DNA of 64,000 nt from Sapientia aquatica (lineage in GTDB: Bacteria; Pseudomonadota; Gammaproteobacteria; Burkholderiales; Burkholderiaceae_D): positions 310,001 through 374,000 of the forward strand of contig NZ_SMYL01000001.1 in assembly GCF_004358105.1 (NCBI RefSeq), in the 5' to 3' direction. The translations under genes and the position numbers were made by a program. Under the pieces are notes generated by a model, which was not told where the DNA came from, did not search any database, and worked only from the letters and a program-made list of their open reading frames with translations. Below, one piece after another: positions 31,819-41,386 of the stretch (position 1 is its first letter; each line of letters starts with the position of its first letter).

Positions 31819-32556
31819 ATGTTTAGCCGCCTTCGCGAAGATATACAAAATATTATGCAACGTGATCCCGCCGCCCGCAGCGCGTGGGAGGTCTTGACCT
31901 GTTATCCCGGTTTGCATGCGATTGTGATGCATCGTTGGGCGAATTTCTTTTGGCGCCACCATTGGTATTGGCTAGGCAGATTTACCTCGCATATTTCGCG
32001 TTTATTGACCGGAATTGAAATCCATCCCGGAGCAACCATTGGTCGGCGAGTTTTCATCGATCATGGTTTTGGCGTTGTCATTGGCGAGACTGCGGAAATC
32101 GGCGATGAATGCACTATCTACCAAGGCGTAACCTTGGGCGGTACATCGTTATCCAAAGGGGCCAAACGCCATCCAACCTTGGAGCGCGGTGTTATCGTTG
32201 GCGCAGGTGCGCAAGTGTTAGGTGGATTTACCATCGGAGCGGAAGCCAAAATTGGTTCCAGTTCTGTGGTGGTTAAGCCCGTTCCTGCTGGCGCGACGGC
32301 GGTTGGCAACCCGGCACATATCATCAGTAAGCAAGAAGGTGCAGAATCCGCAGCGCGCTTTGCGGCTTATGGGGTAACTGCCAATGGGGATGATCCGATT
32401 TCTAAAGCGTTGCACAAATTGATCGATCACACGGCCCTACAAGAGCAGCAAATTTTGAATCTGCAACTGGCTTTAAAGCAAGCCGGCATTCCTTGTGCTG
32501 AGCGCGATTGCAAAGAAGATTTTGATCCAGATCAGCTCAACAAATTGGTCGAATAG
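31819..32556 (+). CDS. cysE: serine O-acetyltransferase
   Basis: A 245-aa enzyme making O-acetylserine for cysteine synthesis. An alpha-helical N-terminal region ([20 protein letters not shown]) is followed by a left-handed beta-helix of hexapeptide repeats. The active-site stretches are [20 protein letters not shown] and [19 protein letters not shown]-terminal extension past the helix is typical. It has its own terminator. Confidence 0.95.
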   Translation: MFSRLREDIQNIMQRDPAARSAWEVLTCYPGLHAIVMHRWANFFWRHHWYWLGRFTSHISRLLTGIEIHPGATIGRRVFIDHGFGVVIGETAEIGDECTIYQGVTLGGTSLSKGAKRHPTLERGVIVGAGAQVLGGFTIGAEAKIGSSSVVVKPVPAGATAVGNPAHIISKQEGAESAARFAAYGVTANGDDPISKALHKLIDHTALQEQQILNLQLALKQAGIPCAERDCKEDFDPDQLNKLVE

Positions 32557-32575
32557 TTCGATCCAAAGTACCCAT

Positions 32576-32617
32576 AAAAAATGCCACGCAGCTTAAAACT
32601 AGCGTGGCATTTTTTTG
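32576..32617. terminator. bidirectional terminator between cysE and the permease gene
   Basis: AAAAATGCCACGC pairs with GCGTGGCATTTTT across a 12-base loop. A- and T-tracts on both sides suit the two convergent genes. Confidence 0.88.
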
Positions 32618-32634
32618 AGCGGCGCGAATGCGTT

Positions 32635-34077
32635 TTATTGGGTTGGCGGATTTTCTAAGCGCGAATGTTTAACGCTATAAGTAAAATAAAACACTAATGC
32701 AAAGGCCAACCAGCCAGCGAATAACAAAAATGTCTGCTTGGGCAATCCCACGATTAAGTAAGCACAAAATGCCACGCTCAATAATGGAATTAATGGGAAC
32801 AACGGTACCTTAAAACCACGCGATAAATCTGGTCGCGTTTTACGCAAAATAATCACGCCAACCGACACAATACTAAAAGCGACCAAGGTTCCCATGCTGG
32901 TTAAATCCGCCAACACATCCAAGGGTACTAAGGCAGCAGCAATCGCCACTAGCGCGCCAACAATAATGGTGTTTTTGCGTGGCGTATGCGAATGTGCATC
33001 GACCTTGGCAAAAATACTCGGCAACATCCCATCGCGTGCCATTGAATATAAAATCCGCGTCTGTCCGTACAGCACAACCAGCGTGATACTAAAGATCGAA
33101 ATAATCGCACCAATCGATAACACCACGGATGGCCAAGTCGCGCCAGTAATGCGGCGCAGAATATGCACCAAGCCCGCCTCGTTGCCGCTAAATTCGGTGT
33201 AAGGCTGTGTTCCGACGCCAATCAAGGCGACCAGCACATAGAGTGTGGTTACGATGGCTAGGGAAAATAAAATAGCCAGTGGCAAAGTACGCTTAGGATT
33301 TTTGACTTCCTCGGAGGCGGTCGAGATCGCATCGATCCCAATGTAAGAAAAGAAAATACTCGACGCCGCCGCGCCTACGCCGCTCATACCCATTGGCATA
33401 AATGGATGCATGTTGGCTGAATTGAAGGCGGTCATGCCGATCAGAATAAACATAATCAATACTGCGATTTTAATGACGACCATTACCGCATTGGCGCGCG
33501 CTGATTCCTTCGCTCCACGCAGCAGCAAGGTGCAACACATAAACACCAGCACCACAGCAGGTAAATTAAAGATGCCGCCATTAACGCCCGGCGGATTGGC
33601 AATCGCGTCGGGCATTTTCATGCCAATCAGATCGAACGAGAGTTCGTTTAAATATTGCCCCCAGCCGACTGCAATCGCCGAGGCAGAAATGCCGTATTCC
33701 AGCAACAAACACCAACCCACCAAATAGGCCACCATTTCACCCATCGTTGCGTAACTGTACGAATACGAAGAACCCGATGCGGGGATGGTCGAAGCTAGTT
33801 CGGCGTAGCACAGCGCGGTTAAGCCTGCGGTAATGCCCGCGATGATGAAGGACAGCACCACGCCCGGTCCAGCTTTGGGAACCGCGTCACCTAAAATCAC
33901 AAAAATACCCGTTCCGATGGTGGCACCGACACCAAGCATGGTGAGTTGAAATAGGCTGATGTTACGTTGCAAGCCGCCGCCATTTAATTCGGCTGCGACC
34001 TCGGTAATATTTTCGATCGGTTTAGTGCGCAGCATGCGCGCAAGCAGCGATGGACTTGTGGTGGTGGAAGTGGGCAT
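32635..34077 (-). CDS. APC-family cationic amino-acid permease (CAT/YhdG type)
   Basis: A 480-aa inner-membrane transporter with about twelve hydrophobic segments. The first-helix signature GVGATIGTGIFVILG and the helix 3 region (YSYSYATMGEMVAYLVGWCLLLEY) are characteristic of the cationic amino-acid transporter branch of the APC superfamily. Substrate specificity cannot be assigned; a cationic amino acid is a family-based guess. ATG 34077 lies at the edge of a 513-base gap shared with the divergent pbpG. Confidence 0.92.
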   Translation of the reverse strand: MPTSTTTSPSLLARMLRTKPIENITEVAAELNGGGLQRNISLFQLTMLGVGATIGTGIFVILGDAVPKAGPGVVLSFIIAGITAGLTALCYAELASTIPASGSSYSYSYATMGEMVAYLVGWCLLLEYGISASAIAVGWGQYLNELSFDLIGMKMPDAIANPPGVNGGIFNLPAVVLVFMCCTLLLRGAKESARANAVMVVIKIAVLIMFILIGMTAFNSANMHPFMPMGMSGVGAAASSIFFSYIGIDAISTASEEVKNPKRTLPLAILFSLAIVTTLYVLVALIGVGTQPYTEFSGNEAGLVHILRRITGATWPSVVLSIGAIISIFSITLVVLYGQTRILYSMARDGMLPSIFAKVDAHSHTPRKNTIIVGALVAIAAALVPLDVLADLTSMGTLVAFSIVSVGVIILRKTRPDLSRGFKVPLFPLIPLLSVAFCAYLIVGLPKQTFLLFAGWLAFALVFYFTYSVKHSRLENPPTQ

Positions 34078-34590
34078 GCGTGGTTATCCGTTAAAACTTG
34101 CTCACTCGGAATGACTGAGCGGCTTGACTTGTTAGGGGAATGCTAAGGCGCCGAGTTGCGTTGAGAAGGCTGACGCCCCAGCAAAAAACGCTCGATTTTA
34201 CAGCCGCTTTGGGATTGCTCAAAGCGTTGATTTTGACCTGTCTCCTGCGATTGTTGTGTTTTATCTAGGCAAGATTTTACTTGTCTTCACGTACCCGGAC
34301 TTTTAAATCTGCGACATTGATTTATATAAAGTGGAACCCTGTAAATTTTTAGGGAACTCTTTTGATTGGCTGTTGTTAATACAGTGTCCATTTTTTGGCA
34401 GACTCAAGGGAGAAATCGCAGTTCCATGCCGAATTGAGTACGAATCCCCATAAAGCGCCATCAATGATTGGCAAAATACAAAAAAACTGGCCAATTTTAA
34501 GAAAAATTCTCAATATTGTTCAACGGAAACCTTAGTTGGCGCGTTAGAATCCTCTGTGCAATAAATCTGTTTCACAATTAGGTAATAAAG
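34078..34590. other. 513-base intergenic region between the permease and pbpG
   Basis: It holds the divergent upstream regions of both genes. A modest hairpin (CGCTTTG/CAAAGCG, 34205-34226) is present. AGGTAATAAAG directly before ATG 34591 is the likely ribosome site of pbpG. No convincing promoter or small gene was found; an AT-rich 63-codon minus frame at 34303-34494 has no support. Confidence 0.4.
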
Positions 34591-35427
34591 ATGAAAAAAC
34601 TTCAACAAATCGCAGCGACCCTTTTACTTTGCTCCGCCACTAGCGCCTTCGCCTTGCCGTTCGGTTCGCAATCCGCGTTGGTGATTGATGAGAGCAACGG
34701 GCAAATTTTGTTGGAAAAAAATGCCGACAACATCGTGCCAATCGCCTCATTGACTAAGCTCATGACCGCGATGGTAGTGCTGGACGCGAAACAAGATATG
34801 GAAGCCCCGATCAGCATCGACGAACAAGATGTGGACACAATCAAACACAGCACTTCGCGCGTGCCAGTTGGTGCCACGCTGCCGCGCAAAGATGTGCTGC
34901 AATTGGCGCTAATGTCGTCCGATAATCGCGCTGCCGCATCCTTAGCGCGCACATATCCGGGTGGGCGTGATGCGTTTGAAGCGGCGGTGCGTGCAAAACT
35001 GCAAGCCTTAGGCATGACGCACACCACGTTGCAAGAACCAACCGGCTTATCCCCGCAAAATACCTCGACCGCATCCGATTTAGTCAAAATGGCGTCAGCC
35101 GCATCCAATTATCCCGATATCACCCGCATCACTACCGATAGCAGTGATCGGATCAATATTAAAGGCCGCCCGGTCGAATACCACAACACCAACGGTTTTG
35201 TTGGCAAAAAAGGCTGGGACATTATGTTGTCGAAAACCGGTTACACCGTGGAAGCGGGACGCTGCATCATTATGAAAATCAAAGCAGCCGGTAAAAACGT
35301 AATTATGGTGCTATTAAATGCGGGGGCTAATTCAACTCGCAACAGAGACGCAATGGCTGTGCGCCGTTTCGTGTCGGATGAAAAAGTTGCGGTGGTAAAA
35401 ACCCGTCGCACCCGAAAAAGTGCTTGA
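34591..35427 (+). CDS. pbpG: D-alanyl-D-alanine endopeptidase (PBP7-like)
   Basis: A 278-aa penicillin-binding serine peptidase with a signal peptide (MKKLQQIAATLLLCSATSAFA). The SxxK motif SLTK is at residues 53-56, the SxN motif is in MSSDNRAA, and the KTG motif is in LSKTGYTVEAG. It lacks the large C-terminal domain of PBP5, which points to a PBP7/8-like DD-endopeptidase acting on peptidoglycan crosslinks in the periplasm. A terminator follows at 35488. Confidence 0.92.
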   Translation: MKKLQQIAATLLLCSATSAFALPFGSQSALVIDESNGQILLEKNADNIVPIASLTKLMTAMVVLDAKQDMEAPISIDEQDVDTIKHSTSRVPVGATLPRKDVLQLALMSSDNRAAASLARTYPGGRDAFEAAVRAKLQALGMTHTTLQEPTGLSPQNTSTASDLVKMASAASNYPDITRITTDSSDRINIKGRPVEYHNTNGFVGKKGWDIMLSKTGYTVEAGRCIIMKIKAAGKNVIMVLLNAGANSTRNRDAMAVRRFVSDEKVAVVKTRRTRKSA

Positions 35428-35487
35428 TTCGGTTTTTAGTTTGAACTCGAACTGAAGCGAACGATGCAAAAGCAAATTTAATCCCCT

Positions 35488-35524
35488 AAAGCCGCTAGTT
35501 AGTCCTAGCGGCTTTGTCGTTTTG
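35488..35524 (+). terminator. probable rho-independent terminator after pbpG
   Basis: AAAGCCGCTAG pairs with CTAGCGGCTTT around TTAGTC. The tail GTCGTTTTGG is only moderately T-rich. Confidence 0.7.
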
Positions 35525-35674
35525 GTGGTCGCTAAAAGAGGGTGTTCTGGCACAAGTGGAACTGATTCTTTAACGACTGTTTTACAAAAATAAAATAACT
35601 CGAATTGTTTGTCTGGCCAACATACGGCTGCCCAATCTGTTCCCATTCCAATCATTAAATTGAGTGCTAACCCA

Positions 35675-37078
35675 ATGAATAATCCAGTCACATTGAACGA
35701 CGCATCCGATCGCGCTTTTTTGGGCCATCCAGTCGGCCTAGCCTACATTTCCTTTACCGAAGCTTGGGAACGGTTCTCTTACTACGGAATGCAAACCTTG
35801 TTGGTGCTGTACATGGTCAACCAACTCTTGTTGCCAGGTCATATTGAGAACATCGCGGGTTTTACTGCTTTTCGCTGGTTTGTTGAGCATTTATATGGCA
35901 AAGAGTTGTCGGTCGTCGCCTTGTCGTCGGCAATCTTTGGCTTGTATAGCGGCTTCGTTTATTTGACCCCGATCGCAGGCGGATTTATTGCCGACCGTTT
36001 GCTCGGCAAGACATCGACCATCGTTGTCGGCGCGTTATTAATGTCAGCTGGTCATTTTTTAATGGCGTTTGATTTTTCCTTCTTAATCGCCTTATTGTGC
36101 TTGCTCACTGGTGTTGGTTGCTTTAAAGGGAACTTGGCCAGCCAAGTAAGCGCTCTGTATGCCGCGACCGATAACCGCCGCGCCGATGCGTTCCAAATCT
36201 ACTATTTGTTTATTAACGCCGCCGTCATAATTTCGCCACTCGTTTGCGGCACATTGGGTGAAAAAATGGGCTGGCATTATGGCTTTGGTGCTGCAGGCGT
36301 GGGCATGTTGATCTCTTTGGTGATCTACCTTTCCGGCAAAAAATGGTTGCCTAAAGAAGACGCTAAAGCGGTTAAATCCGCCGAATCTGCTGCTCCAGTG
36401 GTGAAAGCGCCTTTGAGTAAAAAAGAACGTAACGCCATCGTTGTGTTGCTGTTTTTACTTCCGGTTTTAGCGGTTGGTAGCATCGGTAATCAAGAAATTT
36501 TTAACGCGTATTTGTTGTGGGTGCCACAGCATATTGATTTGGTTTTCTTTGGCCAAGTCATGCCTACAACGTGGTTAATTACTTTGGATGCGACGGTGAG
36601 CGTGAGCGCCCTGGTATTGAGTTTATTGTTTTGGCGCTGGTGGGCTAAGCGCTTTCCCGAGCCTACTGAAATCTACAAAATGACCATAGGATTGGTTTTA
36701 GGAACCTTGGGTTTGGTCGCCTTGGGAATTGCTGGGCTGATTTCCGCCAACGGGCAAAAGGCGGGTATCGAATGGGTCTTGGCATTTGAATTTTTGAACG
36801 CCTTTGGATTTGCTAATTTATTCCCGGTCGGCTTAGCGCTATATGCTCGCTCCGCGCCGAAAGCGGTCGCTGGAACCATGATGGGTGTTTATTATTTAAA
36901 CCTGTTTATGTGCAATAACTTGGTTGGCTGGTTGGGTGGTTTGGTTGAACGCATGAGCGGCGCGCAATTTTGGTTTTTGCATGTCGCCTTGGTTGGCGGT
37001 TCGGCGCTAGTCATGTTCGTGATTGCGCGTTTGTTTGGCAAATACTTACTACCGGATGAATTAGCCACTTCGCCCTAA
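35675..37078 (+). CDS. POT/PTR2-family peptide:proton symporter
   Basis: A 467-aa major-facilitator protein of the proton-dependent oligopeptide transporter family. The N-terminal signature FTEAWERFSYYGMQTLLVLYM contains the ExxERFxYY motif that couples protons. GCFKGNLASQVSALY corresponds to the second PTR2 signature region. About fourteen hydrophobic segments are expected. ATG 35675 is chosen; the frame extends to a TTG at 35609 without a ribosome site. Di- or tripeptides are the likely substrate. Confidence 0.92.
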   Translation: MNNPVTLNDASDRAFLGHPVGLAYISFTEAWERFSYYGMQTLLVLYMVNQLLLPGHIENIAGFTAFRWFVEHLYGKELSVVALSSAIFGLYSGFVYLTPIAGGFIADRLLGKTSTIVVGALLMSAGHFLMAFDFSFLIALLCLLTGVGCFKGNLASQVSALYAATDNRRADAFQIYYLFINAAVIISPLVCGTLGEKMGWHYGFGAAGVGMLISLVIYLSGKKWLPKEDAKAVKSAESAAPVVKAPLSKKERNAIVVLLFLLPVLAVGSIGNQEIFNAYLLWVPQHIDLVFFGQVMPTTWLITLDATVSVSALVLSLLFWRWWAKRFPEPTEIYKMTIGLVLGTLGLVALGIAGLISANGQKAGIEWVLAFEFLNAFGFANLFPVGLALYARSAPKAVAGTMMGVYYLNLFMCNNLVGWLGGLVERMSGAQFWFLHVALVGGSALVMFVIARLFGKYLLPDELATSP

Positions 37079-37229
37079 ATTGACGCTCGTTCTGCAAATC
37101 GCCGTTCTACCTGTTCCAAGCACGATGAAAATGCCCTAAATAGGGCATAGCAAAATTAACATCTCGCCTTTATGCTTGGTCGTGAAAAGTTGCACCACTT
37201 TTGCGTGGGTAGATTGGTATAGGAGAAGG

Positions 37230-37514
37230 ATGATGAACGTGTTCCGTTGGGCCTTGGAAAGGTTGCTGTCGTTAGTTTTTGTGATGTTGTTGGTATTGGT
37301 TTTTATGCGGTGCGATGCTTTATTTAGTAGCAATTGGATCGATTTTTTATTGGCTTTTGTCGCACTAGGATTGATGCTGAAAAACCATCAATTAACTAAT
37401 CGGCTGGAGCAACTGAATCAAGCTAAGAAAAAAGATATGCGCCACATGATGGATTTAATTATTGAAAATCGCCGCTTAAACCAAGGACGCGAATCCGATC
37501 AACGTTCGAATTAG
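37230..37514 (+). CDS. small membrane protein of unknown function
   Basis: A 94-aa protein that I do not recognise. It has two adjacent hydrophobic stretches (LERLLSLVFVMLLVLVF and WIDFLLAFVALGLMLKN). A charged helical tail follows (TNRLEQLNQAKKKDMRHMMD), likely to form a coiled coil in the cytoplasm. AGGAGAAGG just ahead of the double ATG (37230/37233) is a strong ribosome site, which argues for a real gene. It lies between the peptide transporter and the diguanylate cyclase. Confidence 0.6.
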   Translation: MMNVFRWALERLLSLVFVMLLVLVFMRCDALFSSNWIDFLLAFVALGLMLKNHQLTNRLEQLNQAKKKDMRHMMDLIIENRRLNQGRESDQRSN

Positions 37515-37632
37515 CAAGCAGCTGGGATTTACGCACCGTGCGCCACGCTTTCCCATATATCAATCTGCGGCATAATCTCAAAGCACCGTTCCACCGCCAG
37601 ATAACGCTCTTTACTAGTTAGGATAAAAGGCA

Positions 37633-39093
37633 GTGATTGACGCAAATACCATCGAATCACAATTTTCACGCAATGTGCTTAAGACAATTTTATTGATTGT
37701 GCTGGCGGCCATTACGTTTGCATTTTATGTTTATTGGGAGCGGCAAATTATCCGTACGAACGAATTGCGCATACGCTCAATTCAACTGGCCAATCAATTG
37801 CACCAATCGTCGGATGATTTAACGCGCATGGCGCGCTCGTATGTGGATACGGGTAATCCTATTTTTAAACAAGATTACCAACAAATTCTCGATATTAGAG
37901 AAGGCAAAATCCCGCGACCACTGGCCTACAATAATTATTATTGGGATTTGCAATTGTCCGATCGTCCAGGACAAAGCCAGCCGGGCAAGGCGGTAGCGCT
38001 GCTCGAATTAATGCAGCATGTCGGTTTTACCGAGGAAGAATTAGATAAGTTGGAACTGGCCAAAGCCAATTCAGACGCGTTAACCAAACTTGAATTTAGT
38101 GCCATGGCACTCGTTGAAAAGCAGCCAGTGACTGACGAAAATCGCGCTACTGCAGTGCGCTTATTAAACGACGCTAATTACCACCAAGCCAAAGCCAATA
38201 TCATGCGTCCCATTAGTGAATTCAACACCTTGATGGAACAGCGTACCTACACGGCAGTAAAATTCGCCGAAAAAATCACCACCTTTTCTCGCTTAATTTT
38301 TATTTTTATTAGTGTCGTTTTGCTGCTGTTAATGTGGCGGGTTTATTACGCGCTGCAAGTCACCCTAGGTTGCTCAGTGGGTGAATTGCACAGCCGTATG
38401 AAACGCTTGGGTAAGGGCGATTTTGCCACGCCGATTATTCTGCCCGAAGGTAAAGAAAACACCGTGCTTGGCATGCTAGCGCAAGCGCAAAATAATCTGG
38501 CGATCATGGATCAAAAGCGCCTAGAGGCAGAAGAAAAAGTCCGTCAATTAGCGTTCTATGATTCCTTAACCGAGTTGCCCAATCGCCGCCTGTTTGAAGA
38601 CCGCCTGCGCCAAGCGCGCTATAGCAGCAAGCGCAATAACGAATTTGATGCCTTGATGTTTATCGACTTGGATAACTTTAAACCCTTGAACGATCAGCAT
38701 GGACATGGGATAGGCGATTTGCTACTCATCGAAGTGGCGCATCGCTTGCAAAACTGCGTGCGGGAAGTGGACACCGTTGCGCGTTTTGGTGGCGATGAGT
38801 TTGTCGTGATGTTGGTTGATCTAAAAGACGATATTAACGTTGCCAATGCGCACGCGAAAACAATCGCTGAACATATTTGTTCTACCCTCGCTCAACCTTA
38901 TCAATTGACTTGGCGCGAGAACAATCAAGAGCAATCCATTACTCATAGCTGTTCGGCTAGCATCGGTGTAGTGATTTTTTCTAGCGATGGCGGTAACGAT
39001 GAGGAGTTGCTCAAAATGGCCGATGACGCGATGTACGAAGCGAAGAATTCAGGGCGCAATTGCGTTTGCTTTTATCAATCGCAGGCTAACTAA
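37633..39093 (+). CDS. membrane-bound diguanylate cyclase (GGDEF)
   Basis: A 486-aa signalling protein. Transmembrane segments lie at about 14-33 and 218-240, flanking a periplasmic alpha-helical sensor region. A HAMP-like linker follows, then a GGDEF domain (LTELPNRRLFEDRL to the C-terminus). The active site reads ARFGGDEF and is intact. An inhibitory I-site RxxD (REVD) lies five residues before it, so product feedback is likely. There is no EAL domain. GTG 37633 has AAAGG upstream. Its last eight bases overlap the end of lpxH on the opposite strand. Confidence 0.93.
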   Translation: MIDANTIESQFSRNVLKTILLIVLAAITFAFYVYWERQIIRTNELRIRSIQLANQLHQSSDDLTRMARSYVDTGNPIFKQDYQQILDIREGKIPRPLAYNNYYWDLQLSDRPGQSQPGKAVALLELMQHVGFTEEELDKLELAKANSDALTKLEFSAMALVEKQPVTDENRATAVRLLNDANYHQAKANIMRPISEFNTLMEQRTYTAVKFAEKITTFSRLIFIFISVVLLLLMWRVYYALQVTLGCSVGELHSRMKRLGKGDFATPIILPEGKENTVLGMLAQAQNNLAIMDQKRLEAEEKVRQLAFYDSLTELPNRRLFEDRLRQARYSSKRNNEFDALMFIDLDNFKPLNDQHGHGIGDLLLIEVAHRLQNCVREVDTVARFGGDEFVVMLVDLKDDINVANAHAKTIAEHICSTLAQPYQLTWRENNQEQSITHSCSASIGVVIFSSDGGNDEELLKMADDAMYEAKNSGRNCVCFYQSQAN

Positions 39094-39928
39094 TAAGAGC
39101 GTTTTTTTCGGCAACTGGTGCGCCCAGCGCATCATAGCGTTGAAGACTACCGTCTTCGAGTAACGCTAACCAATCCCCACGCCATGCTTTAGCTTGATCG
39201 CTATCGCGGTCCCAATCCGATAACACGTAACGTAATTTTTGCCCGTACTGATGCAAGGCGGGACGATGGGTGTGGCCGTGTATTAGAACATCAGCTTGAT
39301 GCTGGTTTAACTGTGCAATGACCGCATCTGGATTGACATCCATAATCATGGCCGATTGCTGCATTTGTTTTTGTTGATGCTGCTGACTTTGCTGGCGCAT
39401 TCCGGCGATGATGGCTTTGCGTTCCACTAATGGTTTGCTTAAAAATGCTGCTTGCCATTCTGGCTTTCGTACTTGGGTCCGAAACTGCTGGTAGGCGAGA
39501 TCGTCAGTGCAAAATTGATCGCCGTGTGAGATCAGATAACGTTTCCCTGCATGCTCGAATAAATACGGATCCGGCAGCAGCGTGATATTAGTTGCCCGTG
39601 CAAATACATCCCCAACTAAAAAATCACGATTGCCAGCGATCCAAAAGACGGCAACGTCCGCGTTACTCACTTCGCGCAAGGCGTGACATATTTTTTGCGC
39701 AAAGGGAGACTCCAGATCGTCATCCCCAGCCCAATATTCAAATATATCGCCGAGCAAATAAAGCTGTTTTGCGTGCCGCGCGGCGCTGCTTAAAAAGCGC
39801 AAAAATACTTCCGTCGTCGCCGGCATTTCGCTCTGCAAATGCAGGTCGGAAATAAAAAGCGCGACCACATCGGGTCGCGCTAATTGTGATGAATTGTTAT
39901 CTACAACGGACGAAGCAAGCAATGTCAT
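39086..39928 (-). CDS. lpxH: UDP-2,3-diacylglucosamine diphosphatase
   Basis: A 280-aa metallophosphoesterase of lipid A synthesis that releases UMP to give lipid X. The metal motifs are in order: FISDLHL, LLGDIFEYWAGDDD, AGNRDFLVG, SHGDQFCTDD and HGHTHRP. It is somewhat longer than the E. coli enzyme because of a short N-terminal extension before SDLH. It follows ppiB by 18 bases on the same strand and should be co-transcribed. Confidence 0.94.
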   Translation of the reverse strand: MTLLASSVVDNNSSQLARPDVVALFISDLHLQSEMPATTEVFLRFLSSAARHAKQLYLLGDIFEYWAGDDDLESPFAQKICHALREVSNADVAVFWIAGNRDFLVGDVFARATNITLLPDPYLFEHAGKRYLISHGDQFCTDDLAYQQFRTQVRKPEWQAAFLSKPLVERKAIIAGMRQQSQQHQQKQMQQSAMIMDVNPDAVIAQLNQHQADVLIHGHTHRPALHQYGQKLRYVLSDWDRDSDQAKAWRGDWLALLEDGSLQRYDALGAPVAEKNALIS

Positions 39929-39946
39929 AGATAACAGTCGCTGTAA

Positions 39947-40435
39947 TTAAACAACTTCAGCTTTGAGGATAACAACGTCTTCAGCAGGCACATCTTGGAA
40001 CATGCCGCTGCGAGTCGTTTTAACGCCTTTGATTTTATCGACCACGTCAGTGCCTTCAACGACATTGCCGAAAACACAGTAGCCCCAACCGTCTTGACCT
40101 GGATAATCCAAGAAGCTGTTGTTGGACACATTGATAAAGAATTGTGCCGAGGCCGAATGTGGGTCGGAAGTACGCGCCATAGCGAGTGAATACTTAGCGT
40201 TCTTCAAGCCGTTTTTGGCTTCGTTTTCGATTTGGTCTTTGGTCGGTTTTTGCTTCATGCCTGGCTCAAAACCGCCGCCCTGGATCATGAAACCATCGAT
40301 GACGCGATGGAAAATGGTGTTGGTGTAGAAACCGTCTTCGACGTATGCAATGAAGTTGGCAACTGTTTTTGGTGCTTTTTCGGCATCCAATTCAATTTTG
40401 ATGTTGCCATGATTAGTGGTTAATAAAACGGCCAT
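39947..40435 (-). CDS. ppiB: cytoplasmic peptidyl-prolyl cis-trans isomerase B (cyclophilin)
   Basis: A 162-aa cyclophilin without a signal peptide. Catalytic and ligand residues appear in [31 protein letters not shown] and CVFGNVVEG. It lies between ppiA and lpxH in one minus-strand group. Confidence 0.95.
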   Translation of the reverse strand: MAVLLTTNHGNIKIELDAEKAPKTVANFIAYVEDGFYTNTIFHRVIDGFMIQGGGFEPGMKQKPTKDQIENEAKNGLKNAKYSLAMARTSDPHSASAQFFINVSNNSFLDYPGQDGWGYCVFGNVVEGTDVVDKIKGVKTTRSGMFQDVPAEDVVILKAEVV

Positions 40436-40489
40436 GATTAAGGTCTTTCATAGAGAAGGTTAAAACACGAAATAGTATGTGCGCCTAGG

Positions 40490-41332
40490 TTAATTGCTTG
40501 CTGCTGCTGGTGTTGGTTGGCTTGCTGGTTGCTCAGTTGCTGGTGTTTTTTGCTCGGTATTCTCGACTGCTGGTGCTGCGACTGGCGCTGGTTCGGCCGG
40601 TTTGATGCCGAGTTGTTCGTCGATAGTTTTTGGCGTGATATGAGTTTTCAGGATTTTAGCTGAAATTACTGTTACCGTTTTCTTCGGCACGTTCAAATTT
40701 TCACCGCGGGCTTCGGTTTCCAATACTTTGATTTGATTAACAACCGCCATCCCGTCGATGACACGTCCAAATGGCGCGTAGCCAGCGGAGATTAATAAGG
40801 CTTCAGCGCGCGGCATGGTGCGCATGGTGCCACGACGCATAAATTGTACTGGGTCCCCATCCGGGATTTTGGCTGGATTTAAAAAATCGTTATTGGCGAC
40901 GTTGATGAAGAATTCAGATGTGGCGGTATTGGGTTGCATTTCACGCGCCATGGCGATCGTGCCAATGTCATTCTTTAATCCATGATCGACTGCATTTTGG
41001 GCTTCGAGCACAATTGGTGCTTTCGCTTTCTTTTCTTTCAGGTCTTTACCCATGCCACCGCCTTGAATCATAAATCCGTCAATAACGCGGTGGAAAATTG
41101 TGCCGTTATAAAAACCACTTTTTACATATTGCAGAAAGTTTTTGACGGTTTTAGGCGCCGCCTCTGGATCGAGTTCCAAAACGATAGTGCCCAAGTTAGT
41201 GTTAAGTTCAACTTGCGGAGCTGGTTCCGCCGCCAAACAGGTAGTCCCTAGGCTGGCTGTGATAACTAAGCTCGCCATTAAGGAGCGTAGCGGTAAGCAT
41301 AAAGGTAAGTTTAGCGAAGAGCGTAATTGCAT
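40490..41332 (-). CDS. ppiA: exported peptidyl-prolyl cis-trans isomerase A (cyclophilin)
   Basis: A 280-aa cyclophilin with an N-terminal signal peptide (cleavage near TCLAAEPAP). The cyclophilin core is intact in [16 protein letters not shown] and the AREMQPNTATSEFFINVAN segment. After the domain lies a Pro/Ala/Glu-rich tail of about 45 residues ending TPAAASN, absent from the E. coli protein. ATG 41332 is preferred over an in-frame TTG at 41347. Confidence 0.93.
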   Translation of the reverse strand: MQLRSSLNLPLCLPLRSLMASLVITASLGTTCLAAEPAPQVELNTNLGTIVLELDPEAAPKTVKNFLQYVKSGFYNGTIFHRVIDGFMIQGGGMGKDLKEKKAKAPIVLEAQNAVDHGLKNDIGTIAMAREMQPNTATSEFFINVANNDFLNPAKIPDGDPVQFMRRGTMRTMPRAEALLISAGYAPFGRVIDGMAVVNQIKVLETEARGENLNVPKKTVTVISAKILKTHITPKTIDEQLGIKPAEPAPVAAPAVENTEQKTPATEQPASQPTPAAASN

Positions 41333-41386
41333 GATGGCGACTTTCAAAAAGGGTGAAAGGGTAACTTTACAACTAGGCCAGTTGGC

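Noticed and set aside
39592-39855. Plus-strand frame opposite lpxH
   Set aside because: lpxH has all metal motifs in order on the minus strand; the plus frame is a shadow.
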